A stretch of 64,000 bases of DNA, from contig JAVRFV010002325.1 in the NCBI GenBank assembly GCA_032716605.1, positions 646,223 to 710,222 of the forward strand, read 5' to 3'. Position 1 is the stretch's first letter, and each line of letters begins with the position of its first letter. Source of the stretch: Paralithodes platypus (lineage: Eukaryota > Arthropoda > Malacostraca > Decapoda > Lithodidae). Below the pieces are notes generated by a model, which saw nothing but the letters and a program-made list of their open reading frames with translations, made no database searches and had not been told where the DNA came from. Both the position numbers and the translations under genes were made by a program. This document shows positions 47,078-58,250 of this stretch, one piece after another.

Positions 47078-47765
47078 TATCACTGTCACTGATATTGCTA
47101 ATTTTCACTCGATACCGTACATTTTATTAGTAATTGAGGTAGCTTATTGTTGTATTAGGCACTGATTATTCGTTATCACAGGTGTTTATTATACTTTGGC
47201 CATCAAATATTAGGTCTTGTGTCACTTTCACTTTGACAAATATGCTTTAGAGTGTCACTGTCACTGATAATGCTCATTTTCACTCGATACCGTACATTTT
47301 ATTAGTAATTGAGGTAGGTTATTGTTGTATTAGGCACTGATTATTCGTTATCACAGGTGTTTATTATACTTTGGCCATCAAATATTAGGTCTTGTGTCAC
47401 TTTCACTTTGACAAATATGCTTTAGAGAGTGTCACTGTCACTGATAATGCTCATTTTCACTCGATACCGTACATTTTATTAGTAATTGAGGTAGGTTATT
47501 GTTGTATTAGGCACTGATTATTCGTTATCACAGGTGTTTATTATACTTTGGCCATCAAATATTAGGTCTTGTGTCACTTTCACTTTGACAAATATGCTTT
47601 AGAGAGTGTCACTGTCACTGATAATGCTCATTTTCACTCGATACCGTACATTTTATTAGTAATTGAGGTAGGTTATTGTTGTATTAGGCACTGATTATTC
47701 GTTATTACAGGTGTTTATTATACTTTGGCCATCAAATATTAGGTCTTGTGTCACTTTCACTTAGT
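47078..47765. repeat. 177-bp tandem repeat, 4 copies, inside the piggyBac element
   Basis: Units start at about 47078, 47252, 47429 and 47606 with GT(G/A)TCACTGTCACTGAT and contain CGATACCGTACATTTTATTA and ATTATTCGTTATCACAGGTG. The last three copies are almost identical. The array lies between the transposase stop and the left end. Confidence 0.95.
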
Positions 47766-48031
47766 TATATGATTTGTAAACGATTTATATACAATTTATT
47801 GTGTCTTTTTTCACTGATTTCTATATTTCTATAGGTTCTAATCATATGAATGTCACTTGGTATATACATATGTGTCACTTTCACATATTATTATGGTGTA
47901 ATTGTATTTGTATCAATGTTCTCATAATACATGACTTTTGTATTACAATACATTGGTTTTCTTCCACTTTTTGCCTATATATAATTATAGTGTACATATT
48001 GTCATTTTATTTGGCAATTTCAGTATGATTA

Positions 48032-50917
48032 TTAGAACTCCAGCTTGGAGTGGTAATCAAAGAAGCAATCTACAGCACAGAGTGCCACCTTGCACTCCAC
48101 ACACTCCAGGGTTGACTTTTTACCTGACCTCGGCTTCACCCTGCTGTTGTAGCAGACATGGCACCGCTTCTGCTGTGTTCTTCCGGATTCATTCTGAGGC
48201 AGGGAACCAAGCCTGTGCCTAGTCAAGTATTGAGCAGACTGCAAGCGGTCAATAACGGCGGGCCCAGGATGTGCCACTGCCCTCTGTGGCATAGCATACT
48301 TCTCCAGGAGCTCCGTCAACACCTGCTTTTGGAACCTCCGCAGGCTATTGAACTTCATGGGTGTGTTCACATTCCGAAGCTTGTATATGTTGTAGGCATT
48401 CAGAACTGACATGTCCACCATATGCAGAAAGAACTTTTTGTACCATCTGCACGAGGTACGCAGGCAGTCAATGAAGCCTATCTGCATGTCGGACTTGTCC
48501 ACCAGCCTCATGTTGATGTTGTAGTCCAGGACAGCATCGGGCTTGGTCACCCTGGCCTGGGTGCGGCGATCCACCTTGCCAGTCTCCACCATTTCCCCCT
48601 TGTGGATGGTGGTCAGGAGGTTGACCTTCCGCTGGTCGTGCCAGTGGATAGCCAGAATGGGCCCCGACTTCTTCTTGAACACATCACCTTTTTTGGTCTT
48701 TGGAGGGAAAGGTGGCATGCCCTTCCTTTTCCCTCGTACTGTGCCTACAGTCCCCGTCTTGCGCTCATGCAGGTACTGTGAGAGAGTGGGGGACGTGTAA
48801 TAATTGTCCGTGTAGAGGACGTGATTCTTATGAAAGTAGCGGTCCATCATGGCTTGCACCACTGCTCCGCCAAAGCCAATGAGGGGGTCCACAAGCAAGT
48901 CCCCTTCCTTCCCGCTGTAGACCAGGAAGTCCAGGACATAGCCAGTTTGGCAGTCGCACAGCACAAAGAATTTTATGCCAAAGCGATGTCTTTTTGAGGG
49001 GATGTACTGCCGGAAGCTGAGTTTTCCCCGGAACAGCACAAGAGACTCGTCAATGACGACCTTGCGGAAGGGCTTGAAGTAGGAGGTGAAGCGTTCTCGC
49101 ATCATCTCATACAACGTCCTAATCTTCCACAGCTTGTCTGGGAGGTGGACGTCAAGGTTGGTGACAAGATGGAGCGCTGCGAGGATATCAAGGTACCGGT
49201 CGCGAGACATATATTTCCCGAAGGCAGGGGTGGATATCAGATCATTGGTGATCCAATAGTCAGGCAACCTATGCTTCTTGACATGAGGCATTAGCATGGT
49301 GAGTGCCAGGAACACCATGAACTCTTTATGAGTCACTGGGGTCCACTGCCTCATGTGGCCCTTGGTCACCTTTCCCAAAAAGTGGACCTGGAATTGGTGC
49401 TGCTTATTTGTCTCTTTGACAACATAGCCTACCACCTCCTCATCAAAGAAGGCCTCAAACAGTTCGTGTGGTGGAGCATTGGGGCCTGCAGGAAAATTGG
49501 GGGTAACGCCTGAACCCTCCAGTACCTCATCAAAAGCTGGCACATCAGGGTTGTATGCATCCTCATCAACTACGTCTTGCCACTGAAAAACGTAGAATGG
49601 GTCTTGTCTACGCTGACGAGGAGCTCCAGCTGGTGGCCCAGCACGCCCACGGCCAACTCGGGAGGCGCGCGCCCTAGGGCGGCGAGGGCGGCGGCCAGGG
49701 CGGTGGGCAGCACGACGGGCAGCACGACGCCGGGCCAAGCGGATGGGTCGAGGGTCGTCGATGTCCATATAGTCATCGTCAGAGTGGTCATCTTGCCCTG
49801 ACGGTGGACCTATGTAATCATGGCCAGAGTCTTCAGAGAGGTGCCCTTCATCATCAGTGGCCCCCATATAATCTGGCGGGGAACCAGTGATGCGTGGGCG
49901 GCGTGCGGGTGGGCGAGGTTGGGAAGGAGTGGCAGGTGAGGCTGTGTCCCCCCGAGGTCCCGGGCTCCTTGGCCTGCGACGAGTGACAGAAAGCAATGTT
50001 TCACTGTCACTAGGGCCAGGTATTGGTGATGCGAGCTCAAAGACTTCTTCAGGAAGACATGTTGAAGGCGGGAGAGGTGGGGAGGACCGTGGGGAAAGTT
50101 GCGGGGACGTATGGCTGGGGCCGGCCCGGGTGGACGCCGCGGGAGCCTCGAACAAAACTCTCTTACTTTTCTTAATTTTCTTGGTATATTTCCTACCTTT
50201 CCCCTTTTCGGCAGCAGTATGTCTCCTGTCGGGGGACCTAGGAGGCAAATAGGCCGAAAGTGTGGGGTCCTCAACCCTTGGCAATGGTGGGGGTGGTGGG
50301 GAAGAATGCGGGGCATCCGGGTCATCTTGGGTGGCGTGGGTAGATAAGGGAGACAATGGCGGACGAGAAGGGTCACCACGCTGACCCTCACTCACAGCCT
50401 CATCCTCACCAAGTAGTTTTGCTTGTTCCCTAGCTGCCGCGGCCGCCTTCTCAAGTATTTTCTGCTTATACAAATGTAGCTTGAAAGGCGATTTACCAGG
50501 GGAAGGGCTTGGCGTCGTGTCACTTAAGCGAAATTTGGTGAGTGACCTTGAACTCTCCCACTCGCTCTCACTCTCAAGTTCACTGTCTTTAGGTAAACCA
50601 GCTTCCTCAACAACTGGTACATCACCTTCATCACTCTCATCACTGTCATGTTCTCTCGCAAATCCCAGGAATTGCTCTTCTTTATCACTCTCATGGCCAT
50701 AATCACTCGACTTATAATTACTGGAGTCGTCACTGACTTCATCATCAACATTATGCTTGGCATCAGCTCGCTCATAAAGTCTCAATGTCGTCTCAATACC
50801 TCCGGGAGATAACACATTTAGGCGATGGCGTCGGGGTAAGGCGCGACGAACAAGCAAGGGCGTCGTAGGAAGCACGGTATCGGACACAGCGGAATCACTA
50901 TTTGGCGTACTGTCCAT
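48032..50917 (-). CDS. piggyBac transposase, intact
   Basis: 961 codons from the ATG at 50917 (MDSTPNSDSAVSD). An ATG at 51088 extends the frame by 57 codons, but those lie in the terminal repeat region and are unlikely to be coding. Residues 1 to about 440 are low-complexity, Pro/Ser/Asp/Arg-rich and probably disordered. A DDE_Tnp_1_7 domain follows: FFDEEVVGYVVKETNK, LALTMLMPHVKKHRLPDYW, then catalytic acids in VVIDESLVLFRG (about D623), LYTDNYYTSP (D704) and NMRLVDKSDMQ (D807). A Cys-rich C-terminus (CHVC, ECVECKVALCAVDC) is the zinc domain that binds the ends. The enzyme cuts and pastes at TTAA without leaving footprints. Typical piggyBac transposases are about 600 residues, so the N-terminal extension is unusually long. 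No stop or frameshift. Confidence 0.92.
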   Translation of the reverse strand: MDSTPNSDSAVSDTVLPTTPLLVRRALPRRHRLNVLSPGGIETTLRLYERADAKHNVDDEVSDDSSNYKSSDYGHESDKEEQFLGFAREHDSDESDEGDVPVVEEAGLPKDSELESESEWESSRSLTKFRLSDTTPSPSPGKSPFKLHLYKQKILEKAAAAAREQAKLLGEDEAVSEGQRGDPSRPPLSPLSTHATQDDPDAPHSSPPPPPLPRVEDPTLSAYLPPRSPDRRHTAAEKGKGRKYTKKIKKSKRVLFEAPAASTRAGPSHTSPQLSPRSSPPLPPSTCLPEEVFELASPIPGPSDSETLLSVTRRRPRSPGPRGDTASPATPSQPRPPARRPRITGSPPDYMGATDDEGHLSEDSGHDYIGPPSGQDDHSDDDYMDIDDPRPIRLARRRAARRAAHRPGRRPRRPRARASRVGRGRAGPPAGAPRQRRQDPFYVFQWQDVVDEDAYNPDVPAFDEVLEGSGVTPNFPAGPNAPPHELFEAFFDEEVVGYVVKETNKQHQFQVHFLGKVTKGHMRQWTPVTHKEFMVFLALTMLMPHVKKHRLPDYWITNDLISTPAFGKYMSRDRYLDILAALHLVTNLDVHLPDKLWKIRTLYEMMRERFTSYFKPFRKVVIDESLVLFRGKLSFRQYIPSKRHRFGIKFFVLCDCQTGYVLDFLVYSGKEGDLLVDPLIGFGGAVVQAMMDRYFHKNHVLYTDNYYTSPTLSQYLHERKTGTVGTVRGKRKGMPPFPPKTKKGDVFKKKSGPILAIHWHDQRKVNLLTTIHKGEMVETGKVDRRTQARVTKPDAVLDYNINMRLVDKSDMQIGFIDCLRTSCRWYKKFFLHMVDMSVLNAYNIYKLRNVNTPMKFNSLRRFQKQVLTELLEKYAMPQRAVAHPGPAVIDRLQSAQYLTRHRLGSLPQNESGRTQQKRCHVCYNSRVKPRSGKKSTLECVECKVALCAVDCFFDYHSKLEF

Positions 50918-51114
50918 GATGGCGTCGGGGTAGATACTGTTGCTGTGGCGGAGTTTACGCCTGGTGGCGCCACCTACCGTCCCACGATACCGAAAATGTA
51001 CGCGCGGCATTCGAAAGCACGCATGCAAGCAATGGGCGTTCAAGAGCCCTTCCGGGTTGCGCGGGCCGAGGTTGTTATGGGCGTTCAAGAGCCCATCCGT
51101 GTTGGAGGGGTTAA

Positions 51115-52009
51115 CCAGACCACTGAGCTCTACAAAAGAACTCTCATAGGGCTGGCCCGAAGGATTCGATCAAGATATATAACTAAACGAGTCAAGATAG
51201 ATCGGGAAGGGCAGTAGGGGAACAAATCGAGGAAGATGAAAACACGCAGACATTTCTCGCCATTTCACCAGTTCAGCCGGACCACATGAGCTCCACATCA
51301 GAGCTCTTATAGGGCAGGGCCGAAGGATGAGGCAAGAACTGCTACACCGCAACACCAACCAAGAAGTGATCAGGGCGAAGAATGAAAGATCAGGTCGAAG
51401 GTAGAAAAAATCACACTGAGAAGCAAAACATGCATTACCGAAGGGAATCAAGTCAGTCCGGCCACATCAGCAACCGAAGAGACAAATCAGGTCAGGAGTC
51501 TGCTACCTAGCCAGGCCAGGGAGACATGAGATATAGGCTGCCCGAGGACAGCCAAATGGGACAGAATAAGAATAGAAGGGGAAAAACATAGAATGAGGAA
51601 TGAAAAACTACTCAAAATTAGTCAAGCTGAGGACGAAAGCTCGAGGGGAGATAGGAAGGGTAAGTACCACAACCATCCCCCATCAAGCTCCAGTCGCCGG
51701 CCCCGAAGCCCCCCAACCGCGTCAAGGAGAGTAGTATCAGGGGGGTTTTATTCAGTTTAAGATGGTACAGTATAATAGTTTTATATTTAGGCTATTATTA
51801 TTTGTATTATTATTATTATTATCCTGCTGCTAAAAATGTGTTTGGTGAATGTCGATTGCTGTTGCGTATTTCATATTTAGAGATTATTTCCAATTAATCA
51901 TGTTTTTCATTGGCCTTTCACTTCAACTTAATGTGAACATATCATATGTAACCAGGAAAGTTATAAGATGTTTGAAATTATTACTGTAAAATTATAGGCC
52001 TTTCATGTT
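51115..52009. other. Retroelement UTR pieces, otherwise featureless
   Basis: 51115-51180 (CCAGACCACTGAGCTCTACA) is the inverted 3' UTR also seen at 36245, 37450 and, forward, at 58165-58220. A related stretch continues to about 51330. From there to 52009 I see no exon or repeat except (TTA)n at 51790-51820. Confidence 0.5.
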
Positions 52010-52029
52010 AGTTTATGAATAGTGGAATA

Positions 52030-52150
52030 TTGCAAATTTGGGCTGCTTTCATAACATTTAGAACTTGGAATATTGCAAATTTGGGCTGCTTTTATAACAT
52101 TTAGAACTTGGAATATTGCAAATTTGGGCTACTTTTAAAACTTTTAGAAC
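52030..52150. repeat. 46-bp tandem repeat, 3 copies
   Basis: GGAATATTGCAAATTTGGGC followed by TGCTTT(C/T)ATAACATTTAGAACTT, three times with small changes. Confidence 0.9.
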
Positions 52151-52218
52151 TTTGACAATAATTTCAAAGCACCTATGTGTAATGTGTTCTCAGTTTAGTT
52201 TAATAGTTCATATAACCA

Positions 52219-53362
52219 AAACTGTAGACTACAGTTAGTGATACTTTATAGGTATTTCATAATAACTGTAGACTACAGTTAGTGATACTTTATAGGTATT
52301 TCATAATAACTGTAGACTACAGTTAGTGATACTTTATAGGTATTTCATAATAACTGTAGACTACAGTTAGTGATACTTTATAGGTATTTCATAATAACTG
52401 TAGACTACAGTTAGTGATACTTTATAGGTATTTCATAATAACTGTAGACTACAGTTAGTGATACTTTATAGGTATTTCATAATAACTGTAGACTACAGTT
52501 AGTGATACTTTATAGGTATTTCATAATAACTGTAGACTACAGTTAGTGATACTTTATAGGTATTTCATAATAACTGTAGACTACAGTTAGTGATACTTTA
52601 TAGGTATTTCATAATAACTGTAGACTACAGTTAGTGATACTTTATAGGTATTTCATAATAACTGTAGACTACAGTTAGTGATACTTTATAGGTATTTCAT
52701 AATAACTGTAGACTACAGTTAGTGATACTTTATAGGTATTTCATAATAACTGTAGACTACAGTTAGTGATACTTTATAGGTATTTCATATAACTGTAGAC
52801 TACAGTTAGTGATACTTTATAGGTATTTCATAATAACTGTAGACTACAGTTAGTGATACTTTATAGGTATTTCATAATAACTGTAGACTACAGTTAGTGA
52901 TACTTTATAGGTATTTCATAATAACTGTAGACTACAGTTAGTGATACTTTATAGGTATTTCATAATAACTGTAGACTACAGTTAGTGATACTTTATAGGT
53001 ATTTCATAATAACTGTAGACTACAGTTAGTGATACTTTATAGGTATTTCATAATAACTGTAGACTACAGTTAGTGATACTTTATAGGTATTTCATAATAA
53101 CTGTAGACTACAGTTAGTGATACTTTATAGGTATTTCATAATAACTGTAGACTACAGTTAGTGATACTTTATAGGTATTTCATAATAACTGTAGACTACA
53201 GTTAGTGATACTTTATAGGTATTTCATAATAACTGTAGACTACAGTTAGTGATACTTTATAGGTATTTCATAATAACTGTAGACTACAGTTAGTGATACT
53301 TTATAGGTATTTCATAATAACTGTAGACTACAGTTAGTGATACTTTATAGGTATTTCATAAT
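52219..53362. repeat. 44-bp satellite array, about 26 copies
   Basis: The unit TAACTGTAGACTACAGTTAG, TGATACTTTATAGGTATTTC, ATAA repeats about 26 times, virtually without substitutions. One unit near 52788 has lost two bases. Each unit contains the 19-bp palindrome TAACTGTAGACTACAGTTA. Confidence 0.97.
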
Positions 53363-53578
53363 TTTAAGGTGATGTCACATGAACTATTTTACCGGCAATT
53401 CTTTTGGGCACTTGTGGTCTGGCATCTTCTGACTTCAAGTTGTATGTTATGTCAATCTATTAAGCTCATTATAAAATTAGCTTATTTATCGATTCCAATG
53501 CGAAAATACAGTGCCAAGAAATAGTAGCTTGCTCGTAAAAAAATGCCCCCAAAAGCGCTCGTGTGACATTGCCTTTAA

Positions 53579-53809
53579 CCCATGGACTGCGAAGGTCCTC
53601 TCGGAAGCCACGGTATTTAAACGTGTAAAAATATCCCTTCAAAAACCATGCCAGTGCCGGGAAATGTCTGAAATTTGGGTGACACGTAGAAAGTAGTGGC
53701 ATTTTTTCATACCACATCCTCCACTCCTTCCCCCCTATATACCCCCACCCCCCTCCCTCCCTCCCTCAACTTGGCCTTTTATTTTGCACATGTTCTAGCA
53801 GTTCGTGGG
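53579..53809. mobile_element. TTAA MITE, 231 bp
   Basis: Between TTAA 53575-53578 and TTAA 53810-53813. The ends are CCCATGGACTGCGAAGG and CTAGCAGTTCGTGGG (inverted, CCCA.G.ACTGC). Non-coding, C-rich centre. Confidence 0.7.
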
Positions 53810-54295
53810 TTAATGGATGCGTTAGCTTTTGATATGGTCAATGTGTTGTGCTCTCTATATCAGTATTATGTAAGTTCTTGTGTATTCTCGCATTACTCTT
53901 ACATTTTTTACGCTTGTCTGTAAACTCAACTCTTGGTCAATTTAATGGTGTTCTGGACAACTTAACCAGTAGATCTCAACCAGTGCTAATACAAGTCCAA
54001 GCAGACTATAAATCCGTGCAGCCGTGTTAACTCAGAGTCGCGTTACACAACAGGATGACATTTTTTAAAGGGGCTTTGTTACGGCCTAGAGTACAGTGGA
54101 GCCCCCATCCTAGCTGCTAATCGGTTCTGCAGAAATAGAGCTAGGATTGAAACAGCCAAGATCGGGGCACTGTTCTTATGGGGAAAATTCAATCGGTTCC
54201 GTGCTCATGCCAAAATTTGCGTCTTTTTCTATTTTTTGCCTATGAAAACATGTTTTATTGTACACAAATTAAATGTTATGCATTAGGCCTATACT

Positions 54296-54537
54296 ATCTA
54301 TCTATCTATCTATTGCCTGACGCCGTGATCCCCGAAGGGGTGGCCACGAACGAACCGCCCCCATGCACCTCTGTCCCCAGTCAGTCGACGCCCCTCCCCC
54401 CAACCAGCACCGCCTTCGTTCATGTAGTTCCTCACTCCATCCTTCCACCTCATATTCGGTCTACCTCTCCCCCTCTGTCCCTCCACCTCGCTCTCGTACA
54501 CCCTCTTAGTCATTCTCTCGCTTTCCATATGTTCCTA
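54296..54537 (-). mobile_element. RTE fragment with 12-bp target duplication
   Basis: Minus strand. It encodes the last 72 residues of the RTE ORF ([18 protein letters not shown] to HPFGDHGVRQ) and has the (TATC)n tail. TAGGCCTATACT flanks it at 54284-54295 and 54538-54549. Nearly identical to the 45.7-kb and 61-kb copies. Confidence 0.9.
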
Positions 54538-55210
54538 TAGGCCTATACTGTATCATATAATACACCACAGGCCTAGAATAAGTTTTTAATAACTAGAAAA
54601 AAAAGGCCCAATATCTAAACAATTACTGCACTTTTTCCCAGTGTTAGGCTATGAAAACATGTTTTTTGTCTAGGCTACATCAAGTAGCCTAGGCCTAAAT
54701 CTTATGCATTGTAAATAATAATGTAGACATGGCTAAATGACAGTCCTAACCATAAATACTGTAGAGGGCATTGTTTCTATCATGCAATTTTGTTTAGGTC
54801 CAACCACCCCTCAAGTACCCATTTTGCCCCAAATACATCCAATAAATACATATTATGAGGAAAAGATGTATAAATACGTATTATGAGAAGATTACTTACC
54901 ACACAGATTTTATTATAAATCATTGTCATATTTAGCCTAGCCTAGGCTAACATCGTCTAGGCTAGGCATTTCAATCGCTTTCGTCCGACATGGACTGGTC
55001 TTTGCTCTGTGTTTTGAGCATGAAATTCCTTCATTGCTACCACCAGGCCAACCATCCCTATCACTAGATGTACTAGAGGTTATAATAAACGCGAGAGATA
55101 AGGGGTTCAGGCACAAAAAAACTTGCAAATGGTTGTTTTGTCAACACAGATACTAGCTAAACTGCAAGCGTCTGCTTAGTGATGACGTCATACAAAGATG
55201 GCGGCATCTT

Positions 55211-56771
55211 CTTACAGTTTCTTACAGTAGATCCTCTGGAAAAAGGCAAACTAGGCCTGTGTATCCAGCTCAGTACCAGTAGTTGCACTGCTGCGGTCAT
55301 TCACGGTGTTGGCGGCGGCGGTAGAAGACGCAACATTTTTACTATTCTGTATTTTTGTTTTATAATCAAACTTCAAATCTTGCCTTCTCCATGCTTTATC
55401 AAGATTACTTTCAAACTCCCTTATTGATTCGGAATCGACTACATACTGGGGCAGTGCGTTCCACTCATTTACCACTCTATCACAAAATGAGTTCTTTGCC
55501 TTCTCAAGCCTATTTCTTTCTTTGTAAATTTTCTTAGAGTGTCCTCTCGTTCTTGTTCCCTCCCGCATCAAGAAGATACCCTCACGCACATCCTCAACGT
55601 ACTTTCCTGACACTATCTTAAAAGTCTCTATCATATCCCCTCTCTTTCTCCGATATGCCAGTGTCCTCAACCTCTGCTCATAGCCTGCGTTCTTCAACGT
55701 TGGTACCAGCTTGCTAGCTCTCCTCTGCACTTTCTCCACTGCTTCTATATCCTTTACCATATATAGAGCCCACACCTGGTTCGCATATTCCAGGTGCGGC
55801 CTAACCAGCGCTGTATAGAGATTCCTGAAGATTTCTTCATCAAGTGAAATGTCCTCCTTATCAGCCCTACAATTCTATTGGCTTTGTTTATCTTTTCCGC
55901 TAAATGTTCTGAGAAATTTAACTTATTGTCTATCACTACTCCTATATTCTTTTCTGCATTCACTTCCTCCATCGCTTCATACATACTGTATCCTACCTTG
56001 TCTATCTTGCTTGTCCCAATCCGCATGTACTTGCATTTTTTTGGATGAAAAGGCATTAACCAATGCTCAGACCATCACTTCATGCCCTCCACATCTCCTT
56101 GAAGCAAACCCACATCTTCCTTACTCCTCACTCTTCTATACAGCTTAGTGTCATCCGCATACAGGTATACCTCACTTCCATTAGTTATAACTTCAGGTAA
56201 GTTGTTGATAAATATAACGAACAGCAGTGGTCCCAACACAGATCCCTGAGGTACCCCACTTGTAATTTCCCTCCACCCCGAGGCCTATTCCATTCACCAG
56301 TATCCTCTGTCTCTGATCTTTCAGGAAGGCTTCTATCCATTTCACATATTTCTCCCCTATATTATAGCTTCTAACTTTCTCTATTAACCTTTTATGTGGG
56401 ACCTTATCGAAGGCCTTCATAAAATTGTAATATACCACGTCTATTACATCACCATCTTCTAGAATTTGCATCCAATCATCTACCACCTTAATTAGCTGTA
56501 GTACCGTCGACCTCCCCGGCAAGAATCCGAACTGTCTCCCACTGAAGAGTTGGTTTGACTTCATATGATCCATTATTCCTTCTCTAATTACCATTTCCAT
56601 TAGTTTACACACAACACTTGTCAAACTGACTGGTCTATAATTCCCTGGGTCATTTCTCTTTCCCTTCTTAAATATAGCTGTTATGTTCGCCTCTCTCCAG
56701 TCCATCGGGATTTGTCCTGTATTAAACGATACCTCAAATAACATTTTCAATGGCTCTACTAACATCTACAT
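55211..56771 (-). pseudogene. CR1 retrotransposon, 5'-truncated, frameshifted
   Basis: Minus strand. The RT runs from PMDWREANITAIFKKGKR, DPGNYRPVSLTSVVCKLM, GRQFGFLPGRSTVLQLIKVV and [12 protein letters not shown], through YADDTKLY (at about 56150-56175) to NKANRIVGLIRRTFH, VWALYMVKDIEAVEKVQRRA and [20 protein letters not shown]. Three frames are used, with a stop near 56070 as well. The 3' tail is ACTGTAAGAAACTGTAAGA. GCATCTT flanks it at 55204-55210 and 56772-56778. Confidence 0.85.
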
Positions 56772-57224
56772 GCATCTTGTGCATTTGACGATCGGATCTC
56801 GGATTCACTCGGATTTCGTCTCTAAACGGGAAGCACCTGGCAGATTCTTTCGTTATGTTAAAACAAAATTATTGTTTTTGTTTGTTTTCTAGTTTTATGT
56901 CGAGTTTTTCGTTATTTTTGCTATTTTTTCAGGTTTCGGCTGGGATTTTGATGCGAGAATTGAGGCTTTTGGCGCGAGAATTGAAATTGGGAATATTTGG
57001 TGTGTGGTGCGAGAATTGAATCAGCGAAGACCGGTGTAGCGAAAATGGGGGCCCCACTGTATATGCATATGAAATATAATTCAATTTGGTTCTGTAATAA
57101 CCGAGAAATAAGCAATTTTTAATAAGCGTCACTCTAAGAACAACAACATCATGAGCGAGTCCTAGAGGTCCTCGGTTCACACGGACCTAATAATGACCTT
57201 ACCTGACTTAACAAAGCAGTACAT

Positions 57225-57375
57225 ACATACTGTACATACATAACATTTTTAGACTTAGTGCTCCACACATACGTGCAGTTTCAGTCTCTTGTCCTAATGT
57301 ATTAGGACTTAGTTGACTTGGCACTGGTTGAGAGCTACTGGTTGAAATGGTCTACTGATTGTGTTGTCTGGTCAC
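57225..57375. repeat. RTE/jockey-like tail (minus) and fold-back half
   Basis: 57230-57300 (ACATACATAACATTTTTAGA, GTGCTCCACACATACGTGCA) is the minus-strand 3' end of the family at 26605 and 28625. 57315-57375 carries GGTTGAGAGCTACTGGTTGA, one arm of the fold-back repeat at 9982-10140. Confidence 0.65.
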
Positions 57376-57495
57376 AAAATTTAACACCATTGCAAACATC
57401 CACCCTATACTATTTTAACCTAACCCAGCGTAAAGTAAGCTGACCTAACCTAATCTAACCTACCCTATCCTCTCTCTCCTATCTTGCCCTCTTAA

Positions 57496-57806
57496 CCCGT
57501 ACTGTACCGTAGGATACAGTAATAAAAGTCCCCAGCAGTCCCAAGCATTGTAGCAAAAATGGCAGGAGAGGCCACCTATCCACCTCCAAAGATGAGGCAA
57601 CACTGGCTCTTGTCACCCTTCAGTGGGTTTCATATAAGCTGAGAAGTGTTGCCAACACGGGAGCAGTGCTCAAAAGGTCGTGGTAATTGGTACAGGGTTG
57701 TACAAGCAGTTACAAGGAAAGTACATTACTGACGCATATATACGGCGCTGGGACTGGGGAGTTACTTATCTACTGACGTATATATACGGTGCTGGGATTG
57801 AAGGGG
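57496..57806. mobile_element. TTAA MITE family T4 copy
   Basis: 311 bp between TTAA 57492-57495 and TTAA 57807-57810. The ends are CCCGTACTGTACC and GGGATTGAAGGGG. CCCAAGCATTGTAGCAAAAA is shared with 38306-38615. Confidence 0.75.
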
Positions 57807-57879
57807 TTAACCCACCCTAACCTAATCTAATATAACCTAGCCTAACCTTCTGTCCGTCCTTGGCCCTCGTCTTCCAGGT

Positions 57880-58250
57880 CTCACAGGTGTGAGGAAGTTT
57901 TACTAACTAGACTTAGGATAGGCCATTCCCGGCTGACTCACGGTTATTTGATGTCCACTCCCCGCACTCCGCCCCCTACCTGCTCCTCCTGTCATGCCCC
58001 TCTAACTGTTCGCCACGTCTTTGACTGCCCAGATACTGCCCGTCTGCGTACGGTTTGTTTTGGTACTAAATCATTCACTGTCCTTTTATCCGATTCTCCG
58101 TCATTTTCCTTCCCCCCTATCGTCCGTTTTTTGCGTCGCCTTAAGCTCCTTTCAGTAATCTGATCCAATCCTTCGGGCCAGACCTATGAGAGTTCCGTCT
58201 GGTTAATCTGCTCTACATAACTAACCCAATCACATCCCTACAAAAACCAA
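57880..58250 (+). pseudogene. Jockey/I-type retrotransposon 3' end
   Basis: Encodes RIGHSRLTHGYL-type sequence (in part), then CSSCHAPLTVRHVFDCPDTA, a CX2C..H..C motif, and PPIVRFLRRLKLLSVI before a TGA at 58161. The 3' UTR CCTTCGGGCCAGACCTATGA and TCTGGTTAATCTGCTCTACA follows. It is the forward version of the UTR pieces at 36245, 37440 and 51115. Confidence 0.7.

Larger units (their letters stand above)
46668..51110. mobile_element. piggyBac transposon, complete, 4.44 kb
   Basis: Bounded by TTAA 46664-46667 and TTAA 51111-51114. Ends: CCCTCCAGCCCCGGGGG at the left; the complement of CCCCTCCAACACGGATGGG at the right. The element sits in a retroelement UTR whose unoccupied relatives at 36245 and 37448 read GTTTAACCAGAG and GATTAACCAGAC. 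It contains one transposase gene (minus strand), four 177-bp tandem repeats downstream of it, and at the promoter end a direct repeat of GGGCGTTCAAGAGCCC (51028 and 51080). An intact ORF plus intact ends mark it as possibly mobile. Confidence 0.9.
54094..57059. mobile_element. pogo/Tigger-like element, filled by nested insertions
   Basis: TA-flanked: TA|CAGTGGAGCCCCCATCCTAGC at the left and GCGAAAATGGGGGCCCCACTG|TA at the right, an inverted repeat of about 20 bp with few mismatches. The CAGTGG start and TA target are the pogo/Tigger pattern. Removing the RTE (54296-54537) and CR1 (55211-56771) pieces leaves about 1.1 kb with no transposase, so the element itself is non-autonomous. Confidence 0.75.

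Noticed and set aside
48158..50702. Plus-strand ORFs over the piggyBac transposase
   Set aside because: Antisense shadows of a well-supported 961-codon gene.
52219..53362. CRISPR-like array
   Set aside because: Units are identical end to end with no unique spacers, and the window is eukaryotic. It is a satellite. The same applies to the arrays at 32565 and 59307.
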